NCBI GenBank assembly: GCA_032622095.1
Contig: CP136061.1
Location: forward strand, 98,763,345 to 98,827,344
Reading direction: 5' to 3'
DNA from: Siphonodentalium dalli
Lineage: Eukaryota > Mollusca > Scaphopoda > Gadilida > Siphonodentaliidae
DNA length: 64,000 bases
How positions within the stretch are numbered: the stretch's first letter is position 1; each line of letters opens with the position of its first letter. The translations under genes and the position numbers were made by a program. Below, one piece after another: positions 38,201-48,351 of the stretch. The notes below the pieces were generated by a model. That model was given only the letters and a program-made list of their open reading frames with translations. It was not told the DNA's origin and made no database searches.

Positions 38201-39650
38201 TATATAGGCTCGGATTCCGTATGAGTGTTCATTGCTTCAAATATGCTTGCTTCAGTGGGGGTAAACAAATTGTCATTTCTTATCGAAATGACAAAGTATC
38301 GATCAGTATGTCATATTGAGAATCTGATGTCCCTCGACTCAGACCAAGCTTCAAAATCGGTCCCGATTTTCACCCATGCCGGGTTCTAACCCGCACCAAC
38401 ATCGTCTATCCCAGACTGCAATAACCACGGCTTAACCACATATGATACGGTGACATGATTAACACTTACATGACTAGTTTCCTGAAATTTTGGGAAAACC
38501 TTGTGCCAATGCATCCTCTTATATATGCGAGTCGCCCATGGGGCGCCTCGCATATATAAGAGACTGCATTGGCCTAACATCATTTACCCTGACCTTGTAA
38601 TCCAGTGCATTCTCTTATATATAAGAGGCTCCCTATGGGAGACTAGCATATATACGATAATGCACTGGCACAGGGTTTGTAATGTTGCACCTACGCATCG
38701 ATCTCCCGTCAAAGTGTTAAAAGGAAACCTTTCACCGAGAGTTGATCTGCGATCAGTCTGAACATGGGTTCGAATATTGACACAGATGAACATATTGCTA
38801 CATATAATGTTTGCTCGATATCTCTTCTCCTCAACAGTATGTCTCTCGTAATATACCAGGACCCGGATGCAAAATGGCCGACTTTGAGACATACCTCGAT
38901 GGGTGTGGATGTAGAGTTGCAAGATGTGGGTCTGAGTGTTCCTGTATGAAGAGATTCCAGTGCCAGTACAACCCAGATCACACTTTGTTTGAATCTGTGT
39001 TGACCAGTTCATCGATGCCTCCCATCTACGAGTGCAACACGCGCTGTAAATGCGACAGCGCATGCGTTAATAGAGTCGTTCAAAAAGGACTAATGTTTTC
39101 ATTGCGTGTGATAGAGACTCATGACAGAGGGTATGGGCTCGAGACAGTCGTCCCTATACCTAAAGGGATGTTCGTTTGCGAGTACGCCGGTGAAATAATA
39201 TCATGTGATGAGGCAAAACAAAGGACATCGGTTTTAACTTCAACTGACATGAATTACGTCATTGTTTTACGAGAGCACGTGACGTCCGGTGAATTGAAGA
39301 CGTGTATTGACCCCAAACGAATGGGAAACATAGGACGGTTCTGCAATCATTCGTGTGAGCCGAATATGACGATGATTCCAGTGAGGGTTGACACGCCCGT
39401 CCCCAAGCTGTGTCTCTTCTCCAATAAGGACATAGCTGTCGGCGAAGAACTAACGTTCAGTTACTCCGGTGATGTTGCACAAGAAGCAAGCGCTCATAGA
39501 GATACTCTCGATGACTGTAAGACAATACAAGTAGAACCACAAGCAGCAAAACATCAACAACAACAACCTGGACCAGTTTTGAAGAAATGTCTCTGTCGAG
39601 CACAAAAGTGTACGGGTTTTTTGCCTTTCGATTCTACCTTATTTGAATAA
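35162..39650 (+). CDS. SETMAR-like histone-lysine methyltransferase (SET part only), two exons
   Basis: The coding sequence joins 35,162-35,272 and 38,838-39,650: 307 residues, in phase across the intron. The family transfers methyl groups from S-adenosylmethionine to histone lysines in the nucleus; H3K36 has been reported for human SETMAR, but the target here is inferred. Pre-SET: nine cysteines at about residues 60, 62, 67, 71, 73, 103, 107, 109 and 113 fit a Zn3Cys9 cluster. SET: GYG near 135, EYAGEII near 152-158, RFCNHSCEPN near 204-213 and ELTFSYS near 241-247. Post-SET: CLCRAQKC near 288-295. A Gln-rich stretch separates SET from post-SET. The pre-SET to post-SET order in one large exon after a short first exon matches the SET portion of vertebrate SETMAR. 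No mariner transposase follows, as expected outside anthropoid primates. The frame is intact, so the gene is probably functional. Confidence 0.9.
35600..35656. repeat. Perfect 26-bp hairpin, short MITE remnant
   Basis: GAAATGTTCAGATAATAAG and onward (35,600-35,625) is exactly repeated in reverse complement at 35,631-35,656, with a 5-nt loop. A diverged relative occurs at 40,002-40,064 with similar flanks (TCCTACGGGA here, TCCTAAGGGA there), so this is a small dispersed family. It lies in the SETMAR intron. Confidence 0.75.
35713..36417. mobile_element. Tc1/mariner-type MITE with TA duplication and long hairpin
   Basis: A 705-bp element. The ends read TA-CAGTAATGCCCAAAGTAAT and, at the right, GGGCATTACTG-TA. 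The inverted ends extend about 30 bp through a GTCGATTA or TAATCGAC block. CAGT ends with a TA target are typical of Tc1/mariner. Near the left end, 35,749-35,816 and 35,825-35,894 pair almost perfectly over about 70 bp with an 8-nt loop. There is no transposase ORF. Relatives lie at 50,868-51,350 and 62,877-63,106. The element sits in the intron of the SETMAR-like gene. Confidence 0.82.
36418..37439. other. Intron interior, fragments only
   Basis: Holds short fragments related to the TTGGAAATTTCCAA-rich family (near 36,515 and 37,137, with GACTGAGGTACCAGTTTGAA resembling 46,470-46,490). Otherwise nothing recognised. Confidence 0.45.
37440..37625 (+). repeat. Short tandem repeat built on TTAGTCATAATGAC
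   Basis: At least five imperfect copies of TTAGTCATAATGAC or close forms occur between 37,434 and 37,610, with variable spacers. It looks like a degenerate minisatellite in the intron. The following 37,626-38,170 is unassigned apart from a few similar TAGTC/TAGTAA fragments. Confidence 0.6.
38190..38445 (-). mobile_element. SINE-like debris with tRNA-type promoter remnants
   Basis: On the minus strand, GTGGTTAAGCCGTGG resembles a tRNA box A and GCGGGTTAGAACCCGGC, about 40 nt further on, resembles a box B. ATTGCTTCAAATATGCTTGC at 38,230 also occurs at 44,877 beside another tRNA-like sequence, supporting a dispersed family. It does not fold as a complete tRNA by eye. Confidence 0.45.
38504..38675. 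repeat. Paired-hairpin cassette, intronic copy
   Basis: Two hairpins follow one another: 38,504-38,574 (TGCCAATGCATCCTC stem) and 38,602-38,675 (CCAGTGCATTCTC stem, ending GGCACAGGG). The same pair of hairpins occurs at 42,307-42,671, 45,957-46,180 and 57,765-58,045 inside different MITEs. Here it stands without obvious outer inverted repeats and ends 162 bp before exon 2 of the SETMAR-like gene. Confidence 0.8.
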
Positions 39651-39651
39651 A
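39646..39651 (+). terminator. Possible polyadenylation signal overlapping the SETMAR stop
   Basis: AATAAA spans the TAA stop codon. No other canonical AATAAA lies in the next 150 bp, though variants occur near 39,820. If used, the 3' UTR would be extremely short, so a downstream variant may be the real signal. Confidence 0.3.
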
Positions 39652-40001
39652 TTCGTTTTAACCTTTTTATACGGGGTGCACGGATTCTCCCATTCAATTA
39701 TACAAGTATACGTTGTTAAATCGCGTGGGTATGACACTTGGAAATGCCAATGGAAAGTGAGTTTGACGACACGCAATTTGTGTACAACAAAACGATCCAG
39801 AAACTAGAATAGTTTTCCAATAAGAAAATACTATAGTCGCATAAATTCACCTTTTTGGTACTACTTGCATTTTTCGCCCCTACTCAAATTGTAACTGTGT
39901 ATTATTCATTTGGATGGATGCAAGATAAAATCATACGACAAACATAAAACAGATAGTACATATACAAGAGCAGAGTGATTCATATTCATTGTTGCCAAAT
40001 T

Positions 40002-40064
40002 ATGTTCAGATAATATATTCAACAAACTACTAGGTCGTTTATTGAACATATTATATGAACATAT
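40002..40064. repeat. Hairpin related to the one at 35,600
   Basis: ATGTTCAGATAATATATTCAA pairs with the ATTGAACATATTATATGAAC region after a short loop. The flank continues ATCCTAAGGGA, as in the intronic relative. The preceding 39,660-40,000 shows nothing recognised. Confidence 0.6.
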
Positions 40065-40415
40065 CCTAAGGGAACTATTCGTCAATGAGTATTTAGTATA
40101 TAGGGGTTATTTATTTGGTCGGTTGGTTGGTTGGTGTCATGTATATAATGTAGACGGTTTGACATTTCGATTTTGTTCGATTTGTCTCTGCATGACGTAT
40201 ACTGTCGTGTGGTGTCCACAACCCCACTCTGTTAGAGTCCATATATACAAGTGTACATCGGAATGGCTCATTATTAATCTGTAGGGATGTTCAGGAAATA
40301 TAAGCAGACGACAAACCTTCTTATATGTTCGTCGTCTATACATGTATTACAACTTTCCAAATAACATCATTGACGTCTGGCCTCGTCCGCATGGCACGCA
40401 AGAATATCTAATTTA

Positions 40416-40622
40416 TGTGGAACCTGATATATTCCACGTAGACCTCAGATTCTTGTGATAAATTCATAACGACATAAAGTTATGCGGTCTAATTGGTGCG
40501 ATTGTATTACCTGAATGTAGCTCTTATTCGTGTTCCCGTGTCCGGAGTTGATTATGTTTCACCTGTGATAATGAATTTATCACAAGAATCTGGGGTCAAC
40601 GTCGATAATATCACGCTCCACA
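40416..40622. repeat. Palindromic MITE-like element, about 207 bp
   Basis: Arms of about 50 bp pair with few mismatches: TGTGG, CTGATAT and AGATTCTTGTGATAAATTCA on the left (40,416-40,465), and the reverse complement at 40,572-40,622. Weaker symmetry continues outward. No target duplication could be fixed. The following 40,623-41,200 holds nothing recognised. Confidence 0.65.
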
Positions 40623-41207
40623 GAAATTGTCCACAAACAACGACATGCATTGGGTACCATTTTAGTGCCGCATGTCTATATAAGGCTATGATATTATCCA
40701 TGCACCCTGCCATTTGCTATACATATATATAGAGCTGCTAAAGAACAGTTTTGGTGACGCTGGCAAATTCCTGACGACACCTGTGTGACGTATAGTAAGA
40801 GTTTGGTGATCCAAGATATACATGTATCATGAACACTTCTATGAAATATTAGCAAATAATTTTCAGAGACGATGGTGTGTGACAGTGGCAATTTAGGTAT
40901 GTGGAATTACGCCAATATGCCCACACATTAATTAAGGATACACATACATGTACTCTGAAGTTATGACCGAAGCATGACCTATTTAACTCCCCGGCACTGT
41001 GGCAATCACTATGAGATGGATTTCTTGACATTTTAATTTATAACCAAATATAAGAAGAGAAAAAAATGAGCAAAAATTAATTAAAATGGAAATATATTAC
41101 TGTCTGTTTATAAAAGGCATTGGTCCAGAACTGGAATCCATCCATAAATACTAATATAGGCTTTGGTCAACATTTTAAAATGGAGGAGTGTAAAATGTGG
41201 ATGATTT

Positions 41208-41304
41208 CACAGGTCCCCAGAAGAAAAATTGTCCCCACTCCTAATCATAAATTGAGGATTAAGTATTACTGGGGTGGGGTCAATTTTTGTTCTGGGGACC
41301 TGTG
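41208..41304. repeat. Hairpin with CACAGGTCCCCAGAA arms
   Basis: The left arm 41,208-41,245 and right arm 41,268-41,304 pair over about 37 bp with a few mismatches. This is a short palindromic insertion of MITE type; no relative was found in the window. Confidence 0.65.
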
Positions 41305-41544
41305 TGTGATTTAGGCTTAATTTAGATCATTCAAATGTGAAAACATGAAGCTTTATACGCATAATTTTAGCCAGTCGCACTCGTACTCCCATCTGTATCA
41401 GGTGTTTTCGTCCAAATAACCATTTCTGGCACGCTGTGAGGGGCGTTGTTTGCCATCGATTATGGGCGACAAAGACATAATGTGCGCTCTTTATCAGAGA
41501 CGATCATTGGAATGTTGTTCGTCTGACAACTTAAAACGTGTTAA

Positions 41545-41962
41545 TGGTACTCAATCCGATCGGACGGTCCCCATACCACCAAGATACAACAGCAACAACA
41601 TTCCTTCAAAATACGCTTTAGTTAGCAGAATCGATTTATTGCAACAAAATAATGCTAACCACTGTCAACTTTGGTATTAAAATTTCCCAAAACTGGTTAT
41701 TTATAAACATTTTGTTCAACAACATATGGCCGTATTAACACTAAAGTATCACGAAATATGACCGTATTACCACTTGATTTTAGAGTTATCCATCTTCATC
41801 CGCAATTTTTTCCGACACACTCCATTTGACCACGTGTTTCTTGGCCACATATTATTACACATTTCGAGAAATAACAAACTTAAAAAATAGATATCTGATC
41901 ACTCTGAGCTCCTGAAGCCAAAGCAATAGTAATTTAGGAGCGTCTGATAGGATTGAGTACCT
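41545..41962. mobile_element. TTAA-flanked MITE, family 1 (complete copy)
   Basis: A 418-bp element with ends GGTACTCAATCC and GGATTGAGTACC. TTAA flanks it at 41,541-41,544 and 41,963-41,966. A second copy in the same orientation starts at 63,647 and is also preceded by TTAA. TTAA duplication is typical of piggyBac-like elements, so that assignment is likely but rests on the target alone. No transposase. Confidence 0.72.
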
Positions 41963-42006
41963 TTAAAACATTTTTTCTTCTTCTTTTTTGTGTGTGTGGA
42001 AAGTTG

Positions 42007-42026
42007 ATATATATATATATATATAT
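42007..42026. repeat. AT dinucleotide microsatellite
   Basis: About ten AT repeats in a row, just after the TTAA-flanked MITE. Confidence 0.85.
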
Positions 42027-42155
42027 GACCACCGAAACACCCTGTGCTCATGCATGGGTCGGATCTAATTATTATCTGGAATGGAAACATACGGATGGCA
42101 GTTGTATTGTGTAAAACCGGATGAGACATCGTGTTTCAGTCAGAGATGCGATTAT

Positions 42156-43015
42156 ATCATGCCATGAATCTCTACTTTAGCTATGCAAAACCTTGAAACT
42201 TGTTGTTGTTGTGACAGGGAAGTGTATAACATTGAAAAAATAGTGCAAGTAATATATGTGACCCGCCATATAAAATCCAGTCGTAAGTCGGGATTTTTTT
42301 ACCCTGTGCCAATGCATTCTCTTATATATGCGAGTCGACCATAGGTCGCCTCGCATATATATAAGAGAATGCATTGGCCTAACAATTTTTTTCAATTTTA
42401 ATAATTTGTTCTTGTATTCTTTAACAATTTTATAATTTCTCCCACACAGAGCCCCAGACAAACATAAGCAGACGACACTCTTCTATATGCTTCTATATAT
42501 GTGTGAGGCTCCCTGCAGGGTAATGGATGTTTTTTATTTTATGTCCTAAAAAAATTAAGAAACATTTATTTAAAAAAAATGATAAAAAATTGTTAGGCCA
42601 ATGCATTCTCTTATATATGCGAGGCGACCTATGGTCGACTCGCATATATAAGAGAATGCATTGGCACAGGGTAAAAAAAATCCCGACTTACGACTGGATT
42701 TGATATGGCGGGTCACATATTCCTTAGTTATTCCCTGTTCCACAATAATGTACTTCGCTGTAGATGAAGGTCCCAACTCAAAATTGCACGATTTAAGTGA
42801 CATGCAATCTCAAGCTTTGACCACCCCTTCTCTGAATCAGATTATTGGGGAACAAATATTAACAAGGAAATATATTCCCTGCCTTGTTTGTTCAATATTA
42901 TAAAGTTCCCTGTAAGAACGGATCAGAACATCAAAACGTTCCCATGTTACTTTTGTACTGGTGGAAATTTATCTCTTCTCATGAGTATAGCTAAAGTAGA
43001 GATTCGTGGCATGAT
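42156..43015. mobile_element. TA-flanked MITE (ATCATGCC family) carrying a nested element
   Basis: The ends ATCATGCCATGAATCTCTAC and, in reverse complement, ATCATGCCACGAATCTCTAC continue to match for about 33 bp including TTTAGCTAT. A relative at 47,879-48,351 has the same ends and some shared interior. TA flanks both ends. The copy is long (about 860 bp) because a second MITE sits inside it at 42,257-42,717. Confidence 0.75.
42257..42717. mobile_element. Nested MITE (TGTGACCCGCC family) with paired hairpins
   Basis: Inverted ends TGTGACCCGCCATATAAAA and TATGGCGGGTCACA, flanked by TA on each side. The symmetry continues inward through a TCGTAAGTCGGGATTTTTTT block into the ACCCTGTGCC edges of the paired-hairpin cassette (42,307-42,379 and 42,596-42,671). 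Effectively each terminal repeat is over 110 bp long and itself folds back. Confidence 0.75.
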
Positions 43016-43041
43016 ATAGGATGCGATGTACAACATGTATG

Positions 43042-44134
43042 CAGGGATGTGGCTAGAGGGTCTCCGCTGGGGGGGGGGTGTCCACCTTGGGAATTTCCAA
43101 CTGCACCCCCCCCCCCTTGAGTCGGAATCACACCAACACAACTTTTTTGCATAATTCCATTTGCACCCCCCCCCCCCTTGTACCTCATGCTCAGGCCTAA
43201 TTTTCTATATATTCATAAGCCATGCTTCTATTTTCCCAGTATGAGAACATTAAGATATTTTAACCTGAAAATTGCCCCCAAAAAAACAACTAGTGATCTA
43301 ATTCCAGACAAATGCACACAGCTACCGACAACAGACCAGGAAGCACCGGGCCGACCATGGTTGTTTGGCCCGGTGTGAGAAAATTTTGAAATCTATACAA
43401 GAAAATCGCAAATCCTAGCATCTAGACTGGCCTCAACTGAAGCTTTCCTAGTGTTGGAAATTTCAAACCTCATGCTCCCCCTCAGGTTGGAAAATTCTTC
43501 AACTGATGACCATTTATGTCTACAAGTTTGACCAAATGTAGTAAAATATTGTTTTGCTAAACTAATTAGCAGTTTTGTATTGGCCATGTGGATGGGGCAA
43601 TGACACACCGGGCCGACCATGGTTCGGCCCGGTGTGCGAAAATTTTGAAATCTGAACAAGAAAATCGCAAAATCCTAACATCTAGACTAGCCTCAAGCCT
43701 TCCTACTGTTGGAAAATTTCCAACTGATGACAATTCCAATGACAATGTTGACCAATTGTATGACAATATTGTTTTCTTAAATTAACTAGAAGTTTTTGAC
43801 TGGCCACGGGGGAGGGACCAGGACACAAGCTTTCCAAGTGTTGGAAATTTCCAACCTGTCACCCCCTAAGGTTGGAAAATTTCCAACTGATGACCATTTC
43901 TGTCAAAATTTTTGACCAAAAATAGGAACATATGCAAATATTGGTCGAAAAACAATAAATTCCCCCCAATAAATTGTTTTATAATCAAACTACAAGAACA
44001 TTTTCAACCTATTGTTGGTGTGAAATTTCGTTGTAGCAGGTATGAAATTTCCAACTATTGAAAATATAGCTCTCTGCTGGGGGGGGGGGGTGAGACACCC
44101 CCACCCCCCCCCCCCCCCTCTAGCCACATCCCTG
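43042..44134. mobile_element. hAT-type element, 1.09 kb, with perfect 8-bp duplication
   Basis: Ends CAGGGATGTGGCTAGAGG and the reverse complement at 44,117-44,134. CATGTATG flanks both sides (43,034-43,041 and 44,135-44,142). This is a strong hAT signature. The interior holds two related blocks about 260 bp apart, each with a palindrome around ACCGGGCCGACCATGG (43,344-43,377 and 43,604-43,637), and many TTGGAAATTTCCAAC motifs. Long G and C runs lie near both ends. No transposase frame, so it is non-autonomous. Confidence 0.88.
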
Positions 44135-44497
44135 CATGTATGTTATACAGCCGTTATTATGGGATCGCAGTTCGCTCAAAACAAGTAATGCGGGTGTTAT
44201 AATGAACCGACTGACCGATTATTGATCGAATTTCACCGCCACATAATATTATTGTCTGTGGATGTTATAAGTGTTCCGATGACGTTCTCCGATCAAATCG
44301 TTTCCAAGTGTCACGGGCATACGGAACGCATTAGCTGAAAGTTAATGCTACACACAAGGTTATTGTCCATGGTTAAATGACACTTCTAAATAATGTATTG
44401 GACGAAGAATTTCAAGTTTTGTGACACTTAAAATCAACACAGGATGAAAAAGTGAGTGCATGACTTAAGTGCAAATAATGTATCCCATCTATATATT

Positions 44498-44629
44498 GAG
44501 TATCTCACACGAGTTTCTATTTTATACAGAATTTATCAACTGAGTTCACTGAATTCGATTTGAGCCGATGTTTACTTTAGTGGACGAGGTTGACAAATTA
44601 CGTATAAAATAGAACGAGTTTGAGATACC
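44498..44629. repeat. Imperfect palindrome, about 132 bp
   Basis: GAGTATCTCACACGAGTTTC and TATTTTATAC on the left pair with GTATAAAATAGAACGAGTTT and GAGATACC on the right, and the match continues inward with mismatches. Probably a decayed MITE. The flanks 44,143-44,497 and 44,630-44,840 show nothing recognised. Confidence 0.55.
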
Positions 44630-44839
44630 TTTTATCACATGATCAAATAAATGCGAAGCAACGTGAAGTATTCATCGAAATCAACAACCATAAACTTCAG
44701 CAATCGCAAGTCATTTAATTAATGGCGTGACGTCATCGCACGCGCTAATGTTACACGTGTGTCTTACCAATAATTATGAAGCTGTTTTTATGGGTTAATT
44801 ATGTGATAAATACATATCTTATTAGACTATATATATTTA

Positions 44840-45260
44840 TGCAGGCACGGACTCAGAATGCATATTGAACCCTATTGCTTCAAATATGCTTGCCTCATCC
44901 GGGGGGAGTCGGTAACCGAGAGGTAGCGTACTGGTCTCTCGTGCTAGCGGGCCGGGGGGTCGCAACCTGGTCAGAGTAATCTGACAAAAATCAGAACTCG
45001 GTCAGATACCAAGTTTGTCAGGCTGAAAAGTCTCATTAGACATTTCGAGATCACTGTATAAAGATCCGAATGCAAAATGCCGACTCCCCCCCCCCCCCCA
45101 TTACAACACTTTTCTATGTATGTTGTCGTGGGTGCAGAACGCTGTCCGATCGGGCGCGGACATTAATGGCTGACCCGTGTACACGTCTCGATGTGTGCAC
45201 GTTAAAGAACACTACTGGAATCGCCACAGGGTTATAAAGTTACTCGGCCGTGGTCGCACC
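44840..45260 (+). mobile_element. tRNA-derived SINE-like sequence
   Basis: GGTAACCGAGAGGTAGCG near 44,910 looks like a tRNA D-arm/box A region, and GGGGGGTCGCAACC about 40 nt later like a degenerate box B. Downstream, GTGTGCACGTTAAAGAACAC resembles the conserved tail segments of several invertebrate SINEs. The 5' flank shares TTGCTTCAAATATGCTTGCC with 38,230. A C-run splits it near 45,087. It is probably an inactive copy, not a tRNA gene. Confidence 0.5.
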
Positions 45261-45399
45261 TGGACCAGTACGTACATAACCATCATTGGTTCCTGCACTG
45301 AAATATCTATACAGAGTGAACAAATTCTCAATTCTTGTCGAAATAGCCATGTATCACAACAGGAGTATATTTTCTCCTTGCATGGTCTGAAATAGCCAT

Positions 45400-45535
45400 C
45401 AGTTGGAAATGTGCCAACCCATAATATAATGGGGTGATATACCTTGTCAGGTTGGAAACTTCCAACAGTTAGAAATCCTGAGATACCATGCAGTTGAAAA
45501 ATACCAACTCAAGGGCGTGGTACAAATGAAATTTG
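45400..45535. repeat. Fragment of the TTGGAAATTTCCAAC family
   Basis: GCCATCAGTTGGAAATGTGC, GGTTGGAAACTTCCAAC and GAGATACCATGCAGTTG occur in the same order as in 46,406-46,500 and 54,612-54,712, so this is one dispersed fragment family. 45,536-45,930 is otherwise unassigned. Confidence 0.5.
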
Positions 45536-45938
45536 GTGTTGTTGGAAGTTTCAAGATGTGCACACCCCAATAACGAAGACTCTCTAGTCACGTCCAAGTG
45601 CCTTGTTTGTCTGAAACTGAATGACAATTGAAAATATTTAAGATTGGGCCTTATACAACCACCTGGTCCCATTGAAACAACTCAAACTCGCTGTTATTTT
45701 GGCCAGTTTGTCAAATATAGGGTTTACTTTTATATGCCATTCCAATGTTTGATAATTCTAATGAGGAATAACCTCATCGTCTTATACCTCATCGTCATTA
45801 TGTATGTCCTATATAATATATGCTTCTGGACATGGAGTGGGGTGTTTCGTAGCCCCCAAACTTTGGCAAAACAAAATCAAATTTCATGCCCAACATAATA
45901 TTAGTCAGTGACCAAAAAAATAGGTTGAAACTGTTTAA

Positions 45939-46323
45939 CCCTTTACCCAACAGAAGGGCCCTGTGCCAATGCATTCTCTTATATATGCGAGTCGACCATA
46001 GGTCGCCTCACATATATAAGAGAATGCATTGCATGGCTTAACACATTAAAAATTATAAAATTGTTAAAGAATGTAAGAAAAAATGGTAAAAAAAGATTTT
46101 TTTAGGCCAATGCATTCTCTTATATATGCGAGGCGACCTATGGTCGACTCGCATATATAAGAGAATGCATTGGCACAGGGCATAACTGTAACTATCACAA
46201 TGTGGTCAAGGAGCCGGTTCCAATGATATCCATATTTGTATGGTTCTATTGAGACAGACCGAAGATATTTTAGGCTGTTGAAGCTTTATTTGGCCGGTTT
46301 TGGCCGTTTTGTTGGGTAAAGGG
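45939..46323. mobile_element. TTAA-flanked MITE, family 2, copy 1
   Basis: A 385-bp element with ends CCCTTTACCCAACA and TGTTGGGTAAAGGG and TTAA on each side (45,935-45,938 and 46,324-46,327). The paired-hairpin cassette lies inside (45,957-46,035 and 46,100-46,180). The longer internal segment (TCAAGGAGCCGGTTCCAATG and onward) is on the right, so this copy is inverted relative to 57,616-58,065. piggyBac-like by its target; no transposase. Confidence 0.82.
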
Positions 46324-46617
46324 TTAAACAGTTTGTTCTCCAAGCAGTATTTAGTGTGAGATTTGATGTTCTCTGAATTTGAGTGGCATATTTTTTAGAT
46401 AATGAAATAGCCATCAGTTGGACATTTTTCAGCCTTATGGGGTGTTATAGGTTGAACATTTACAACCGTTGAAAAGATTGAGGTACCAGTTGGGAAATTA
46501 CAATCCATGGGATGAAGGTGATGGCGACGTCCCTGGTGGAACATGATATGTGAATTGATTATCCCTTCCATTGTATGAATTAATTATCCAACAGTTTGAC
46601 CACTGTCCGTTCACAGC

Positions 46618-47053
46618 CAAGCCTGAAAGTAGTGTGTCTGTCATTTGCAGAATGAGGTCCCCAGATGGTGAATTTAGTAATACTATACCGCACAGGTGGC
46701 TAGCATCACCAAATTCACCCTTTGTGGACCTCATTCTGCTTAGGCCTCATTTTCTGGGAAGTATATATAGTCTAATTTTAAACTAGTTTTTAATTACTTT
46801 TTCCCTTCTGGGAAGTTTCTATATGCCCTAATTTGCAGAAGATAAAATGCATATCCAGGCGACTAATGGGTAAACATCACCAACTTCAACAAGGGAACTT
46901 CAATATGATCGTAATTCTCTCATAGAAGCTGGGCTCTAAGCAGAATGAGGTTCCCAGAGGGTGAATTTGGTGACGCTTGCCCGCCGTGCGTCACTAAATT
47001 CACCCTTTGTGGACCTCATTCTGCAAATGACAGACACACTATTTGCAGGCTTG
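46618..47053. mobile_element. Palindromic MITE with two GCAGAATGAGG hairpins, copy A
   Basis: The outer ends AAGCCTGAAAGTAGTGTGTC and GACACACTATTTGCAGGCTT are inverted repeats. Inside each end is a hairpin, 46,647-46,740 and 46,940-47,024, with GCAGAATGAGGT stems and TGAATTTGGTGA-type loops. Direct repeats of about 57 bp flank it farther out (46,550-46,609 and 47,140-47,197), more likely a local duplication than a target site duplication. Confidence 0.68.
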
Positions 47054-47878
47054 TTCACGGGATACTATTAATGAGGCCTGCGCTGATCACCATGATATAT
47101 CATGCACATTTGCCATTTAATTCCAGGGAAAGTCAAATGGGAATTGACAATCCCTCCCATCGTATGAAGTAATTATTCAACAGTTTGACCAATGTGTATC
47201 ACACACTGAATATCAATGAACTCTGCATGCAATCACCATGTTGAAATGCCACCAGAAATCCAGATGGGACTTAATCGATATAGAGACCTGAATGACTTGA
47301 TGACCTTCTGAGTCATTTGACCATTGTGGCGTTGCAGATCAAAATTCCATGTATCATCAATTTATTCACACACACATTGTGAATTTCATTCAATAATTAA
47401 TGATGAGTCAGTAGGACTCGCCACCCGGAATTGATCGGAAATATTTAGCCCAGCTCCATGCAGAGTCCAGTCCCCTACACATGACTTACCGCTGCCAGCC
47501 CCTACACGCAATGTGAATAAATGTCGCATTTATTTATTTGAGATTTTTGTAGGTTATACAATTCATTCTGCATTATTCTGAGAAACAGAATTGTCCATAT
47601 TAATTTCAAAATGGTCTCGATCAAGCCAGAATGAATTGTAACTGGCAAAACACTTCAATTAAAAATGTTAGATTTAATTTTTAAAATGCACGTGCATGCC
47701 GGCAGCGTTCAGACATCGCTTAACGAGGGGACTGAACTCTGTTTTGCAGCTTGATATTTAGCATGCATGCGATCATCTTCCGCCAATATGCCCATCCTTG
47801 TGAATGCTAGGGACGTGGTCATAAGGGCTCCGCTGAAGGTGTGTGTCCAAAACAGAAGTCTAACATTCGCCAGTGACT
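47054..47878. other. Unassigned stretch
   Basis: Apart from the direct repeat at 47,140-47,197 and a short CAATTCATTCTG inverted pair (about 47,560 and 47,630) no feature was recognised. Confidence 0.4.
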
Positions 47879-48351
47879 AGATCATGCCATGAATCTCTAC
47901 TCCGGCCAACGCCCGCAGAGATCATATTCCACCCAGTACAAAACCTTGGAACTTATTTTTAAGTTTTTACAGGAAATCTTATATAATGTACATCACTGCG
48001 TGTAGGTGAATGTATGTCCCAGCTCAAATGCTTTTCTGTGACTTTTGGGAGTCGATATCGCAAAAAACATTGAATGAATTACCCAGGAGAAATTCCATAA
48101 TTGTAAGGGACGCAATGCTAAATCGCACACAAATTCACTTAAATCGTAAGATTTCGAGTTGGGATCTTCACTTACAGTGAAGTACTTTATTAAGGAACAT
48201 GCAATAACTAAGACATATATTCCCCGCGTTATTTTTTTTTCAACTGTATTAGGTTCCTTGCCAAAACTTCAAAAAGTTCCTAGGTTTTGTGGTGGAATAT
48301 GATATCTATATATACGGACGTTAGCCAGAGTAGAGATTCGTGGCATGATCT
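47879..48351. mobile_element. TA-flanked MITE (ATCATGCC family), copy 2
   Basis: A 473-bp element with 37-bp inverted ends beginning AGATCATGCCATGAATCTC, with four differences between ends, and TA on each side. Interior pieces such as AATGTACATCACTGCGTGTA and CATATATTCCCCGCGTT align with the copy at 42,156-43,015 on either side of the nested element there. Confidence 0.75.

Noticed and set aside
38584-39063. 159-codon minus-strand frame opposite SETMAR exon 2
   Set aside because: It is antisense to the conserved pre-SET coding sequence and includes the hairpin cassette.
41450-41680. 76-codon open frame
   Set aside because: It crosses the left boundary of a TTAA-flanked MITE, so more than half of it is transposon end.
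44895-44960. tRNA gene
   Set aside because: Box-like motifs are present but no complete cloverleaf or acceptor stem can be drawn; it is better explained as a SINE head.
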